Assembly (NCBI GenBank): GCA_029263315.1
Contig: JAJCXR010000053.1
Location: 124,001-188,000, forward strand
DNA: 64,000 nt
From: Acidobacteriota bacterium
Lineage (GTDB): Bacteria > Acidobacteriota > Thermoanaerobaculia > Multivoradales > J023
Reading direction: 5' to 3'
Under the pieces are notes generated by a model. That model had not been told where the DNA came from and did no database searches. It saw only the letters and a program-made list of their open reading frames with translations. Positions 51,534-60,767 of the stretch are shown in pieces. How positions within the stretch are numbered: position 1 is the first letter of the stretch; the number at the start of each line of letters is the position of its first letter. The translations under genes and the position numbers were made by a program.

Positions 51534-52495
51534 CGTCCATCCTCCATCGCCTGATGTTCTGAACCATCCATCTCCAGCCCGTCGGCGAAGACTTCGCTCA
51601 GGGCCTGCACCAGCTGGCGTCCTTCGTCCATGGCGAGGAGCGGCAGGTGCACCCGGGCCCCCGACCAGTTGGCCTCCAGCCGCTCCAGCTCCCGTTCATT
51701 GATTTTTCGTCGATGGCGCCAAAGATCCTCCAGCTCGCCCCCAGCCCTGCCCTCCGGGGCCGGTGGATAGAGCCCGTTGACCACCAGCAGCTGCGGTCGG
51801 TGCGCACTTTGCTCTTCCAATCCTTGGCGCAGCTCAATGGCTTCTTGCACCGGCATCTCCTCCGCCAGGGTGACGATGACCACACCGGTCTCGGTCGGAT
51901 TCTCGACGAAGACCGCCACTTCCTGTGCCAGGTCGAAGAAGGGGCCGCTGCCGATGGCCTCCGCCACCAGCTGCGGAGCCCGCAGCAGGGATAACCCATG
52001 GCCGGTGGCCGGGGCATCGAGAATCACCGTGTCGATTTTCGGGGTCTTGGGGAAGTCGCCGCGCACCATGCGGAGCGCATGGCCGACGATGGCCAGCTCG
52101 GTGAGCCCGGGGGCCCCCTCGACGAAGCGCTGGTAGACCGGGCTGTTCTGAACCCGTTTGATCAGCGGCCGCAGCTTGATCTTCTTCTCGACCACCCAAT
52201 CCACCACCCGGCTGGGTTTTAGATGCTGCAGATAGAGCCCCTCCTCCACCGCCACCACCTCACCCCCGGAGGGGGGCACGGCCAACAATTGATGGAGGTT
52301 CTCCCGCCGATCCACCTCGAGCAGCAGGGTACGGCGTCCCGCCGCCGCCAGGCGTCGCCCCAACACCGCCGCCACCAAGGTCTTGCCGACGCCCCCCTTG
52401 CCGGTGACGACGATCAGACGACGGCTGCCCAAGTCGGCGTCGAGATGCTCCAGGGCAGCGTCCCGGGGGGTGTCTTCAGAAGTCTGCACGGCCAT
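51530..52495 (-). CDS. ArsA-family ATPase (second of a pair)
   Basis: The 321-residue protein has VTGKGGVGKTLVAAVLG as deviant Walker A, LLLEVDRRENLHQLL at the switch I position and VILDAPATGHGLSLLRAP as switch II. The GHG in that segment is typical of bacterial ArsA pairs of actinobacterial and acidobacterial type. Together with the neighbouring ArsA it resembles the two halves of the double ArsA, but on separate chains. It overlaps the LysE gene by 20 bases and the other ArsA by four. Confidence 0.87.
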   Translation of the reverse strand: MAVQTSEDTPRDAALEHLDADLGSRRLIVVTGKGGVGKTLVAAVLGRRLAAAGRRTLLLEVDRRENLHQLLAVPPSGGEVVAVEEGLYLQHLKPSRVVDWVVEKKIKLRPLIKRVQNSPVYQRFVEGAPGLTELAIVGHALRMVRGDFPKTPKIDTVILDAPATGHGLSLLRAPQLVAEAIGSGPFFDLAQEVAVFVENPTETGVVIVTLAEEMPVQEAIELRQGLEEQSAHRPQLLVVNGLYPPAPEGRAGGELEDLWRHRRKINERELERLEANWSGARVHLPLLAMDEGRQLVQALSEVFADGLEMDGSEHQAMEDGR

Positions 52496-53114
52496 CTCCT
52501 TGCTCCAGGATATTCCAACCTTGTATGGCGAGGGCGATGCCCAGGCCCACCATCAACAGGCCGCAGAGGGCCAGGACAATGCGGTAGCCCCGTCCCTCCA
52601 GGCGGTGACGACCGCTGGCCACCAGCACCGCCAACCCACCCTTGGTGCCCACCAAGGCAGCGTAGAACGACACCCCGAATGCTAGCCCATGGCCGGCCGA
52701 CTGGCGCCACAAAGCGACGCTCAACGGGCCGCCGACGGTCAACCAGAAGAGCCACGGTGCCGGGCTCAGAAGATTGACCAGGACTCCGGTCAAAATATCT
52801 CGCCGGCCGCCGCCACTCGGGGGCGCCAAGATCAACGGCCGGCGGGCTCGCCACAGGGCCTCCAAGCCCAGGAAGACGACCAAGCCGCCGCCCAACAATC
52901 CCAAGCCGGCAAGAAACTTCGACGGCAGGCTGGAGACCAGCCACAGGCTGACCAAAATGACCGGCGCATCGCTCCACAGGGGGGCGCTGGCGACCCGCCA
53001 TCCAGCCCCTAGACCCCGCTCCAAGGTGGCGGTGATCACCAGGGTCAGCAGCGGTCCGGGGCTGATGCCCGCCGCCAAACCCAAACCCCAGCCGGTGAGC
53101 AAGGCTTCGATCAC
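52476..53114 (-). CDS. LysE/RhtB-family exporter
   Basis: From the GTG at 53114, with GGAAGG six bases upstream, the 212-residue protein has the six helices of LysE family translocators. GLAAGISPGPLLTLVITATLE is the conserved first-helix motif, with the family GxxPGP signature, and NLLSPAPWLFWLTVGGP the second. Relatives export amino acids or small metabolites. It is the first gene of a leftward operon with two ArsA ATPases and the SGNH/TPR protein. The same frame is open 16 codons further but without a site. The exported compound is not known. Confidence 0.83.
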   Translation of the reverse strand: MIEALLTGWGLGLAAGISPGPLLTLVITATLERGLGAGWRVASAPLWSDAPVILVSLWLVSSLPSKFLAGLGLLGGGLVVFLGLEALWRARRPLILAPPSGGGRRDILTGVLVNLLSPAPWLFWLTVGGPLSVALWRQSAGHGLAFGVSFYAALVGTKGGLAVLVASGRHRLEGRGYRIVLALCGLLMVGLGIALAIQGWNILEQGDGRADF

Positions 53115-53279
53115 AACCCTTCCTTCCGTCGTCCGGCGACCCGTGGCTGAGGGTCGAATCACCCATGCTGTTGCTCGTCCCAGCGATCATTGCCGCAATG
53201 CGGCGTGAGCTTGTCGAATGGTACCACGATCCACCTCAGGCTGGCTGCTGAGCACCGCCTGTGGTAGAAATCCGCTGTC

Positions 53280-54266
53280 ATGTCATTCCCAGAAACCAGA
53301 CTGCGACGGCTCCGCCAAACCCCAACCCTGCGCCGCATGGTGCGGGAAACTCGGCTCGCCGCCGCCGACCTCATCCTGCCCCTTTTTGTACGCCCCGGAT
53401 TCAATCTCGCCGAGCCGGTAGCCTCCATGCCGGGGGTCTTTCAGCACTCCGTCGACCGGGCGGTGGAAACCTCCCGCCTAGCGTTTGCCGAAGGCATCCC
53501 CGCGGTGCTGCTGTTCGGTATCCCCGAAAGCAAGGACGCCGTCGGCAGCTCCTCGTGGTCGCCGGATGGCATCGTGCAGCGCGCCCTGCGGGCCATCAAA
53601 GAAGAGACGCCGGAGCTCATCACCATCGCCGATGTGTGTTTTTGCGAATACACCGACCACGGTCACTGCGGGGTGCTCGAGGGCCATCACGTGGCCAACG
53701 ACCGAACTTTGGAAAACCTGGCACGGCAGGCGGTGTCCTTGGCCAAAGCCGGAGCCGACATCATCGCCCCTTCGGACATGATGGACGGCCGGGTGCTGCG
53801 CTTGCGGCATGGCCTCGACGACGCCGGCTTCCACACCACGCCGATCCTCTCCTACGCCGCCAAGTTCGCCAGCGCCTTCTATGGCCCTTTCCGCGACGCC
53901 GCCGACTCGGCGCCGGCCTTCGGCGATCGCCGGACCTACCAGATGGACCCGGCCAACCGTCGGGAGGCGGCCCGCGAGGTGGCTCTAGATGTCGAAGAAG
54001 GGGCCGACATGTTGATGGTCAAACCGGCCCTGCCCTATCTCGACGTGCTGCGGGACGTCCGCCGGGCCCACCCTCACCCCCTGGTGGCCTACCAGGTGAG
54101 CGGCGAGTACGCCATGCTGCATGCCGCCGCCAACAACGGCTGGCTCGACTACGACCGGGTGCTGATGGAGTCGCTGGTGTCGATCCGTCGGGCCGGGGCG
54201 GATTTGATCATCACCTACGGTGCCCGCCAGGCGGCGCGCCTGTTACACGAAGGATGGACAGAATGA
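53280..54266 (+). CDS. hemB: Porphobilinogen synthase (5-aminolevulinate dehydratase)
   Basis: The 328-residue enzyme joins two 5-aminolevulinate molecules. Active-site lysines are in SYAAKFAS (Lys195) and [10 protein letters not shown] (Lys248). The metal site [14 protein letters not shown] has Cys120, Cys122 and Cys130, so it is the zinc-dependent type. The allosteric Mg-site region [14 protein letters not shown] is also present. Its stop overlaps the hemL start (ATGA). The 165-base gap upstream to lysE presumably holds the promoter for hemB and hemL, but I see no clear boxes. Confidence 0.96.
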   Translation: MSFPETRLRRLRQTPTLRRMVRETRLAAADLILPLFVRPGFNLAEPVASMPGVFQHSVDRAVETSRLAFAEGIPAVLLFGIPESKDAVGSSSWSPDGIVQRALRAIKEETPELITIADVCFCEYTDHGHCGVLEGHHVANDRTLENLARQAVSLAKAGADIIAPSDMMDGRVLRLRHGLDDAGFHTTPILSYAAKFASAFYGPFRDAADSAPAFGDRRTYQMDPANRREAAREVALDVEEGADMLMVKPALPYLDVLRDVRRAHPHPLVAYQVSGEYAMLHAAANNGWLDYDRVLMESLVSIRRAGADLIITYGARQAARLLHEGWTE

Positions 54267-55537
54267 GCTTGATCGAACGTGCCCGGCGGGTCTTGCCCGG
54301 CGGCGTCAACTCGCCGGTGCGGGCTTTCCGTGGCGTCGGTGGTGACCCGGTCTTCGTCAAAGGAGCCGACGGCGCCTACCTGGAAACCGAAGATGGACGG
54401 CGGCTCATCGATTACATCGGTTCTTATGGCCCGATGATCTTCGGCCATCGTCCGCCGGAGGTCACCGCCGCCATCGCCGAGGCCCTGCAACACAGCACCA
54501 CCTTCGGCGCCCCGACGCGGGCTGAAGTGGAGCTGGCGGAGCGCATTTGCTCCGCCTTTCCCGCCATGGAGATGGTGCGCTTGGTCAACTCCGGCACCGA
54601 GGCCACCATGTCGGCGTTGCGTTTGGCCCGTGCCGCCACCGGACGCAACAAGATCATCAAGCTGGCCGGTTGCTACCACGGCCACGCCGACGCCTACCTG
54701 GTGGCCGCCGGATCCGGCGCCGCCACCCTCGGCGTGCCCTCCTCCCCCGGCGTGCCGACGGCGGTCACCGCCGACACCCTGGTGGCTCCCTACAACGATC
54801 TCGACGCCGTGCAAGCGCTTTTCCAGCGTCACGGCGACGACATCGCCATGCTGATCGTCGAGCCCATCGCCGGCAACATGGGTTTGGTGCCGCCGCTGCC
54901 CGGCTATCTCGAGGCTCTACGCGAGGTGACCCGTCGACACGGCGCGCTGCTCGTCTTCGACGAGGTGATGACCGGCTTCCGCGTCGCCTGGGGCGGCGCC
55001 CAAACCCTGTTCGATATCGAGCCGGATCTCACCACCCTCGGCAAGGTGATCGGCGGTGGCTTGCCGATCGGCGCCTATGGTGGACGCCGCGACTTGATGC
55101 AGCAGGTGGCGCCGGCGGGGCCCGTCTACCAGGCGGGCACCCTGTCCGGAAATCCCTTGGCGGTGGCCGCCGGCAGCACCGCCCTGCGCCTGCTGGCCAG
55201 CAACCACGATCAAATCTACGATCGCCTGGAGGCCACCTCCGCTAAGCTCTGCGGCGGTCTGGAAGACATCGCACGACGCCACGGCATTCCCTTCACTTGC
55301 CAACGACAGGGTTCGATGATCGGCATCTTCTTCACCGACGGTCCGGTGGAGCGCATCGATCATGTCGACGCCTCGAACCTCGAACGCTTCAGCCGCGTTT
55401 TCCACGTCCTGCTGAAGGCCGGTATCCACCTCCCCCCCTCCGCCTATGAGACCCTGTTCGTCTCCGGCGCCCATGGCGAGGAAGAGATCAACAAGACCTT
55501 CGAAGCCTTCGACCAAGCCTTGGCCGCCGAGGCCTGA
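54263..55537 (+). CDS. hemL: Glutamate-1-semialdehyde 2,1-aminomutase
   Basis: The 424-residue enzyme makes 5-aminolevulinate in the C5 pathway. [58 protein letters not shown] and [18 protein letters not shown] with PLP Lys261 are textbook family motifs. I chose ATG 54263, which overlaps the hemB stop by four bases. An ATG three codons earlier directly follows AGG with no room for a ribosome site. Being next to hemB, it shows that this organism uses tRNA-glutamate-based heme synthesis. Confidence 0.96.
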   Translation: MSLIERARRVLPGGVNSPVRAFRGVGGDPVFVKGADGAYLETEDGRRLIDYIGSYGPMIFGHRPPEVTAAIAEALQHSTTFGAPTRAEVELAERICSAFPAMEMVRLVNSGTEATMSALRLARAATGRNKIIKLAGCYHGHADAYLVAAGSGAATLGVPSSPGVPTAVTADTLVAPYNDLDAVQALFQRHGDDIAMLIVEPIAGNMGLVPPLPGYLEALREVTRRHGALLVFDEVMTGFRVAWGGAQTLFDIEPDLTTLGKVIGGGLPIGAYGGRRDLMQQVAPAGPVYQAGTLSGNPLAVAAGSTALRLLASNHDQIYDRLEATSAKLCGGLEDIARRHGIPFTCQRQGSMIGIFFTDGPVERIDHVDASNLERFSRVFHVLLKAGIHLPPSAYETLFVSGAHGEEEINKTFEAFDQALAAEA

Positions 55538-55629
55538 GCCCCATCGATGGGCGCCGAAGTATCGATAGCTGAAGCGTTTTCGCCCCAATCGTGGGAGAAT
55601 CTCGAGGAAGAAAAGGTAGGTGCCGGTCC

Positions 55630-55659
55630 TTGAGCCGACGAATCAGAGCTTGTTATACT
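55630..55659 (+). promoter_or_regulatory. Promoter upstream of the ferredoxin gene
   Basis: TTGAGC (55630-55635) and TATACT (55654-55659) are separated by 18 bases. Transcription would start near 55666, about 100 bases before the ferredoxin ATG. The 231-base gap after hemL holds nothing else obvious. Confidence 0.55.
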
Positions 55660-55768
55660 CTGGGCTCACGGCAGAGCATCTCGAAACCACCCATCTCAAA
55701 ACCACCGTATCGTAGGTCCGTCGCAAATCCGGCCTCGTACGCAGAACCTTTGGTCAAGGAGAACGCGC

Positions 55769-56020
55769 ATGACCCATATCATTGCTGAGCCCTGTATCGG
55801 CGTCAAAGACACCGCCTGCGTCGATGTTTGCCCAGTCGACTGCATCTACGACAAGGACGAGTGGCAACAGCTCTTCATCCAGCCGGAAGAGTGCATCGAT
55901 TGCGGTCTGTGCGTCGACGCCTGTCCCGTGGAAGCCATTTTTCCCGAGGAAGAGACGCCGGAGAAATGGGAGCCCTTCATCGCCCTGAACTACACGAAGT
56001 TCGACTTGGAAGCCCCCTGA
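55769..56020 (+). CDS. fdxA: 7Fe ferredoxin (3Fe-4S plus 4Fe-4S)
   Basis: The 83-residue protein begins MTHIIAEPCIGVKDTACVDV. Cys9, Cys17, Cys21 and the second group Cys42, Cys45, Cys48, Cys52 are placed as in Azotobacter ferredoxin I, so one 3Fe-4S (Cys9, 17, 52) and one 4Fe-4S cluster (Cys21, 42, 45, 48) are expected; Cys25 is the usual free one. The residue after CIG that is often a non-ligand Cys is Val. GGAGA lies 7 bases before the ATG and a strong terminator follows, so it is a single-gene transcript. It is a low-potential electron carrier. Confidence 0.94.
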   Translation: MTHIIAEPCIGVKDTACVDVCPVDCIYDKDEWQQLFIQPEECIDCGLCVDACPVEAIFPEEETPEKWEPFIALNYTKFDLEAP

Positions 56021-56050
56021 CAGGGTTCAGCGTTCTGGGATGGAAAAAAA

Positions 56051-56075
56051 GGACGCACTCCGGTGCGTCCTTTTT
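56051..56075. terminator. Bidirectional Rho-independent terminator after fdxA
   Basis: GGACGCAC and GTGCGTCC form an eight-base stem around TCCG, preceded by seven A and followed by five T. It can end fdxA rightwards and, on the other strand, the O-antigen-ligase-like gene leftwards. Confidence 0.93.
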
Positions 56076-56108
56076 GCATTCTGGAAAGCTCGCTCGGGGC
56101 GGATGTTC

Positions 56109-58190
56109 TCAACGGGTCGGTCCCAGCAGACATTGTTGCTCGAATAGGTGCGGGTCCGTCGACCGCAACTGGCTTAGAGATGCCAGGTCCAACCATTGCA
56201 ACGGAGCGGCATCCACATCCACTACAACTAAGTCAGTCGGCCACGGAGGTCGACGGAAGGCGTAGAGGGACAGGCTATCGGACGCCTTGCCGTCCATGCC
56301 CAGGGAGAGCTGCAGCACCTCGGTGGGGGGGGTGTCATATCCCTGGACAATTCTGCGGTGACTCTCCTCCAGACGTTGACGCCAGCCCGCATCAAGGCTT
56401 GGATGCTGCACCAACAGAGCCACCGCGGCGGCGAATTCTGCGGGACGCAGTCGCCAGGCCGTGGCCGCCAGCAGGCGGGGTTCCGCTGCCAGAGCCCGCG
56501 CTCCCCATTGCGCCGTACGTTCCTGTGGCGGCTCCCCTGCCGCCAAGAGGAAGGGGGCCATGGCAGAAAGAGGATCGAGATCGCAGGCTTGCACTAGGGC
56601 CCGCTGGTCCCACGCCACGCCGGCCACCTGCCCCTTGGCGCCCGCCAGCAGCCACAGTGGAGCGACGGCGTGGGCTTGCTCAGCCGCTTCGAGATAGGCG
56701 CCGAAATCGGTGCCAGGCACCTGCGGCGACGGCGATGCCGCCGTGTCTTGGCGATAGCCGTCGAGGATCGCCAACTGCGCTCGGTACAGCGGAAAACGGG
56801 GATCGAGATCGGTCGCCTTGACCAAGGCGCGCCGTTGATCGTCGAAGGTCTCACCGTCGATGGCTCGACTGTAGTGGATGGCCGCCAGGTCCAGGGGCAG
56901 GATGAAGACGATGAATATGCCGACCGGCCAGGCCCGTTTCCAATTCCCCTGCCCCGGTTCCGTCGGTCGCAGTCCCCAGCCGACGGCGACCGCCAGGGCG
57001 GTCGGCAGGGCCAGGACGGTGAAAGGTGCCCCCGCCAGGGAGGTGACGGCAAAGATCCAAAAGCAGATGGCGGCCAGCCACCTTCGATGTTTGCCGGATC
57101 TCCGGCGATGGCTCAACTGACCCCACTGTGACGCCAGCAGCCAGGTGACCAGCAGGAGTCCGGGCCAGCCGAGCTCGTAGAGCACCCCCAAGGGCAGGCT
57201 GTGCACGTCGGCCACCACCGCCCCGGCCGGCAAAACGCCGGGCCGCACCGGCATGAAGCGGCTCAAGGTCCATGCCGTCGAACCGGCCCCCCAGCCCCAG
57301 GGGCGCTCAACACCGCCTTGCCAAGCGGCTTGCCAGTAGGCGCTTCGGGCCGCCCATGAGCTATCGTCTCCGGTCGCCAGCCGAGCCAGACGATCACCCT
57401 GGTGGTGGATCAAGGTAGCCGAGAGAAGCATACCCAGGATCAAAGCCCCGACGACCAGCTGACGACGTCGGCGTCGACGCAGGTCGGGCCAAGAGGAAAC
57501 CTGCCGCCAAGCAAAGATCGCTGCCACCGGCAAGCTGCTCATCAAACCGACCGCAGCGGACAAGGAACGGCCGGCTGCCAAGGTCCAACCGGACACCACG
57601 ATGGCCAAGCCCACCAGCATCAAGGTCGAGACCTTCCGAGACGACGTCAGTCGGGAGAGCAACGGAGCCAAGGTCACCAACCAGAGGGCCAGCAGATTGT
57701 GGTGCCCAAGGGGCAGCGCTGCCCGTTCGCTGTGTCCCAAGGACCAATGCCACAGGCCGATGGAGCTGACCACCACCAGCACCACCGCCACCGCCTGCAA
57801 TCCCAAGCGTCGCTGCCAAACACGACGCCAACAGTTGGCCACCGCCGACGGCAACAGCAAGAACATGGGCCACAGGGCCAGCGCCAGCCAACCGGCCCGC
57901 GGCACCGGCGACATCAGGACCCCTGCGACAAGCCAAGCGGTCAACAGGACCACCGGCACCCATGTCCAGCCGAGGGCGGCCGAGGCTTGTCGGCAGGACC
58001 CGGCCATCAGCGCCACGAAGAGCGCTAAAACCCCGTGCCCGGCCAGCACCATCCACGGTTGTAGTGGAGCCTGCAAGGTGCCCGTCCAGACCGCGCTGCT
58101 GAGCAGCAGCAGGGCCGGTAACACGGCTACCGTGGCCCGCCTTAGACCCTCGACCTTGTGCCCCGCGGCAAATTGCATAGCTTGCGGCAT
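56109..58190 (-). CDS. O-antigen ligase (Wzy/WaaL-like) family membrane protein
   Basis: The 693-residue protein has about 11-12 membrane helices in the first 420 residues. The large loop has RSAYWQAAWQGGVERPWGWGAG, the Wzy_C-type motif (shown here only for position, about residues 282-303), and DVHSLPLGVLYELGWPG, matching the HxxxLxxxxExG pattern of O-antigen ligases and polymerases. The last 270 residues are soluble and helical, partly TPR-like. It probably ligates or polymerises surface glycans. The start is uncertain: neither ATG 58190 nor 58178 has a good ribosome site. It is isolated from other glycan genes. Confidence 0.8.
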   Translation of the reverse strand: MPQAMQFAAGHKVEGLRRATVAVLPALLLLSSAVWTGTLQAPLQPWMVLAGHGVLALFVALMAGSCRQASAALGWTWVPVVLLTAWLVAGVLMSPVPRAGWLALALWPMFLLLPSAVANCWRRVWQRRLGLQAVAVVLVVVSSIGLWHWSLGHSERAALPLGHHNLLALWLVTLAPLLSRLTSSRKVSTLMLVGLAIVVSGWTLAAGRSLSAAVGLMSSLPVAAIFAWRQVSSWPDLRRRRRRQLVVGALILGMLLSATLIHHQGDRLARLATGDDSSWAARSAYWQAAWQGGVERPWGWGAGSTAWTLSRFMPVRPGVLPAGAVVADVHSLPLGVLYELGWPGLLLVTWLLASQWGQLSHRRRSGKHRRWLAAICFWIFAVTSLAGAPFTVLALPTALAVAVGWGLRPTEPGQGNWKRAWPVGIFIVFILPLDLAAIHYSRAIDGETFDDQRRALVKATDLDPRFPLYRAQLAILDGYRQDTAASPSPQVPGTDFGAYLEAAEQAHAVAPLWLLAGAKGQVAGVAWDQRALVQACDLDPLSAMAPFLLAAGEPPQERTAQWGARALAAEPRLLAATAWRLRPAEFAAAVALLVQHPSLDAGWRQRLEESHRRIVQGYDTPPTEVLQLSLGMDGKASDSLSLYAFRRPPWPTDLVVVDVDAAPLQWLDLASLSQLRSTDPHLFEQQCLLGPTR

Positions 58191-58469
58191 AGGTCATTGT
58201 ACGATCTTGGCTTCGCCTACGTCGCCGGCGCCGCGGCAACCCGCGGCCTACCGCGACATCGGCAGCACTTCCCACCCGAGGGGCTGCCTGCCGCGCCGCT
58301 TTGCGATATCCTAGGGCTCGATGTTCGTTTCCGAGCTGCGAGCCGCGCCCCCAGGTCGCCCGTCGCCATAGGACTCTAGTACCCCAGCCCATTCGCCCCC
58401 GAAGCTCAGTCGAGGAGATGCCTCGCCCTGCATCCGGGGCTCATTCAGTTTTTTGACCAGGAGAATTCC

Positions 58470-60023
58470 ATGTCCACCCACACCCAGTCCCCAAGCGGTA
58501 CCGACCAGAGCGTCGCCGAGTTGCTCGCCGAGCTCGGCATTGAAGCGGAAAATTCCGGCGCCTTCGACGGCTCTTGGATCGATACCAAGGGCGAGCTCTT
58601 GACCGCCGTCAACCCCTCCACCGGCGAACCCATCGCCAGTGTCCGCCAGGCCAGCGCCGCCGACTACGACCGCGTCGCCAGTGCGTCGCAGGAAGCCTTC
58701 GCCGTCTGGCGCACTTGGACGGCCCCGAGCCGCGGCGAGGTGGTTCGCCAACTGGCTGAAGAGCTGCGCAAATACAAAGAGCCCTTGGGACGCTTGGTCA
58801 GCCTGGAGTGCGGCAAGGTGCTCAGCGAGGGCCTCGGCGAAGTGCAGGAGATGATCGATATGGCCGACTTGGCCGTCGGCATGTCGCGGCAGCTTTTTGG
58901 CCTCACCATGCACAGTGAGCGGCCCCAGCATCGCATGTATGAGCAGTGGCACCCCCTCGGCCCCATCGGCATCATCACCGCCTTCAACTTTCCCGTCGCC
59001 GTCTGGGCCTGGAACGCCACCGTCGCCGCCGTGGCCGGTGACTCGATGATCTGGAAGCCGTCCGAGATCACCCCCTTGACCGCCATCGCCACCACCCGCA
59101 TCGCCCAGCGGGTGCTGGAGCGCAACGATGCGCCCCCCATCTTCAATCTGATCATCGGTGACCGCATCGAGGTCGGCGAGAGCATGACCAAGGATCGCCG
59201 CCTGCCGTTGATCTCCGCCACCGGATCCGTCGCCATGGGACGCCGGGTCGGCGAGGTGGTGGCGTCGCGTCTCGGCCGTTCCCTACTGGAGCTGGGCGGC
59301 AACAATGGCCTGTTGGTGATGGACGATGCCGATCTCGACCTGGCCTTGGCCGGCGTGCTGTTCGGCGCCGTTGGCACCGCCGGGCAACGCTGTACCACCA
59401 CGCGGCGCCTCTTTCTGCACAAGAACATCGCCGAGGAATTCAAAGCCCGGTTGGTCAAGGCCTACGGCTCGGTACGCATCGGCGACGCTCTAGATCCCAA
59501 CACTTTGATGGGACCCCTGGTGACCGCCAAGGCCGTCGACGTCATGATGGACGCCATCGAGGCGGCCAAAGCCCAAGGCGGCAAAGTGCTCTACGGCGGC
59601 AAGCGCATCGATCGTCCCGGCAACTTCGTCGAGCCCACCCTCATCGAGGTGCCCGAGCAGTTGCCGATCACCTGCGACGAGACTTTCGCCCCCATTCTCT
59701 ACATCCTCGAGTTCGACGACCTCGATGAAGTCATCGCCCTGCACAACTCCGTGCCGCAGGGTCTCTCCTCCGCCATCTTCACCCTCAACATGCGCCACGC
59801 CGAGCGCTTCCTGGCCGCCACCGGTAGCGACTGCGGCATCGCCAACGTCAACATCGGCACCTCCGGAGCCGAGATCGGTGGCGCCTTCGGCGGTGAGAAG
59901 GACACCGGCGGCGGTCGTGAGGCCGGTTCCGACGCCTGGAAGCTCTACATGCGCCGCCAGACCAACACTTTGAATTGGGGCACCGAGCTGCCCTTGGCGC
60001 AAGGTGTGGAGTTCAACCTCTAG
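58470..60023 (+). CDS. Aldehyde dehydrogenase, ALDH7 (alpha-aminoadipic semialdehyde) type
   Basis: The 517-residue NAD-dependent dehydrogenase has TAFNFPVAVWAWN, LLELGGNNGLLV with Glu274, GTAGQRCTTTRRL with catalytic Cys308, and the ALDH7-specific end EIGGAFGGEKDTGGGREAGS followed by DAWKLYMRRQTNT. Members oxidise alpha-aminoadipic semialdehyde / piperideine-6-carboxylate in lysine breakdown. AGGAGA lies 6 bases before the ATG. The 279-base gap upstream, between divergent genes, shows no feature I can support. A hairpin follows the stop. Confidence 0.92.
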   Translation: MSTHTQSPSGTDQSVAELLAELGIEAENSGAFDGSWIDTKGELLTAVNPSTGEPIASVRQASAADYDRVASASQEAFAVWRTWTAPSRGEVVRQLAEELRKYKEPLGRLVSLECGKVLSEGLGEVQEMIDMADLAVGMSRQLFGLTMHSERPQHRMYEQWHPLGPIGIITAFNFPVAVWAWNATVAAVAGDSMIWKPSEITPLTAIATTRIAQRVLERNDAPPIFNLIIGDRIEVGESMTKDRRLPLISATGSVAMGRRVGEVVASRLGRSLLELGGNNGLLVMDDADLDLALAGVLFGAVGTAGQRCTTTRRLFLHKNIAEEFKARLVKAYGSVRIGDALDPNTLMGPLVTAKAVDVMMDAIEAAKAQGGKVLYGGKRIDRPGNFVEPTLIEVPEQLPITCDETFAPILYILEFDDLDEVIALHNSVPQGLSSAIFTLNMRHAERFLAATGSDCGIANVNIGTSGAEIGGAFGGEKDTGGGREAGSDAWKLYMRRQTNTLNWGTELPLAQGVEFNL

Positions 60024-60028
60024 AGATC

Positions 60029-60065
60029 GATTCTGTGCACGGGCGACTAGCCTGTGCACAGAATC
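60029..60065. repeat. 12-base perfect inverted repeat after the ALDH gene
   Basis: GATTCTGTGCAC and GTGCACAGAATC are perfectly paired across a 13-base loop, six bases after the ALDH stop. There is no T-run on either side, so it would be an atypical terminator or mRNA-end stabiliser between convergent units. Confidence 0.6.
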
Positions 60066-60074
60066 CCCCACCTC

Positions 60075-60470
60075 TCAAGGTTCGACGTCCGACCAGGCGG
60101 TCGTATCCGCCGACTCGAAGCCGTCCAGAAACACTTCCGGCACAAACGGCCCGTAGCGCTGAGCTTGGACGCTAGAGCCGTCGTCATCCGTTCCCGACGA
60201 AGCATTGCTTTCCCACACCACCAAGACCCGATCATCGGCCCCTGAGGCGACGGCGGGACGAGTTTGGGATGAAGGCAAAAAGGAATTGACTTGGAACTGG
60301 TTGTCCACCGGCACCCCAAGGGCCACGGCATCGAATGCGACCTCGGGCGTCCCCTGGTTGCCAGGCCGTCGAAAGATTGACTTGAAATTCGTTGCCGGCG
60401 GGGGTCGTTTGCGCCCGCAAGCTCCCGGAGGTACCCCATGGAATGAAAAGGGCGAATACTGAAGGCATGC
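60075..60470 (-). pseudogene. Decayed 3' end of a secreted repeat protein with FESxDTxAWS tail
   Basis: On the - strand the last 90 residues before the stop at 60075 read AVALGVPVDNQFQVNSFLPS, RPAVASGADDRVLVVWESN, and end FLDGFESADTTAWSDVEP. Upstream, a different frame has SLRAQTTPAGNEFQVNLS, clearly an earlier copy of the same repeat unit. A frameshift near 60360 and a deletion join the two, and no start or signal peptide is left. The terminal FESGDTxAWS-like tag is known from secreted proteins of Acidobacteriota-like genomes. The rest of this reading frame (to 60785) runs antisense to the toxin-antitoxin genes and is not coding. Confidence 0.65.
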
Positions 60471-60489
60471 GATCGCCATCCAACATCGT

Positions 60490-60518
60490 TTGACTGGCAG
60501 CACAGGTGCACATAGACT
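60490..60518 (+). promoter_or_regulatory. Promoter of the VapBC-type operon, possibly giving a leaderless mRNA
   Basis: TTGACT (60490-60495) and TAGACT (60513-60518) are 17 bases apart. The expected transcription start, about seven bases after the -10, falls on or next to the antitoxin ATG at 60525, which has no Shine-Dalgarno site. Confidence 0.5.
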
Positions 60519-60524
60519 GTGTTC

Positions 60525-60767
60525 ATGAGCACGCACACAAAGAACCTGACTCTCAGCGTCGAAGCGGAAGTTCTGGCGACCGTCCGTCGGGTCGCCGCAG
60601 TCTCTGAAACCACGGTCAATGCGATGGTACGAGAGTATCTCGGCCGTATCGCAGCGAAAGATTCGCTGGCCAAGACAGCTCGTGCGCGCTTGCGGGAGCT
60701 CAGCGACACCTCTCCGGCCCGCCTTGAAAACAAGGCTTGGAGCCGTGAAGATCTCCATGCTCGTTGA
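60525..60767 (+). CDS. VapB-like antitoxin (ribbon-helix-helix type)
   Basis: The 80-residue protein begins STHTKNLTLSVEAEVLATVR, followed by AVSETTVNAMVREYLGRIA: a short strand and two helices as in Arc/CopG-type ribbon-helix-helix DNA-binding proteins that dislike-charged VapB antitoxins share. The C-terminal half (LRELSDTSPARLENKAWSRE) would wrap the toxin. Its end overlaps the toxin gene by 11 bases, the usual antitoxin-first order. Autorepression at the promoter just upstream is expected. GTG at 60519 in frame is a possible alternative start. Confidence 0.8.
   Translation: MSTHTKNLTLSVEAEVLATVRRVAAVSETTVNAMVREYLGRIAAKDSLAKTARARLRELSDTSPARLENKAWSREDLHAR

Noticed and set aside
50394-52495. 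ArsA pair as an arsenic-resistance system
   Set aside because: No arsB, arsC, arsD or arsR neighbour and no obvious metal-binding Cys cluster in either protein.
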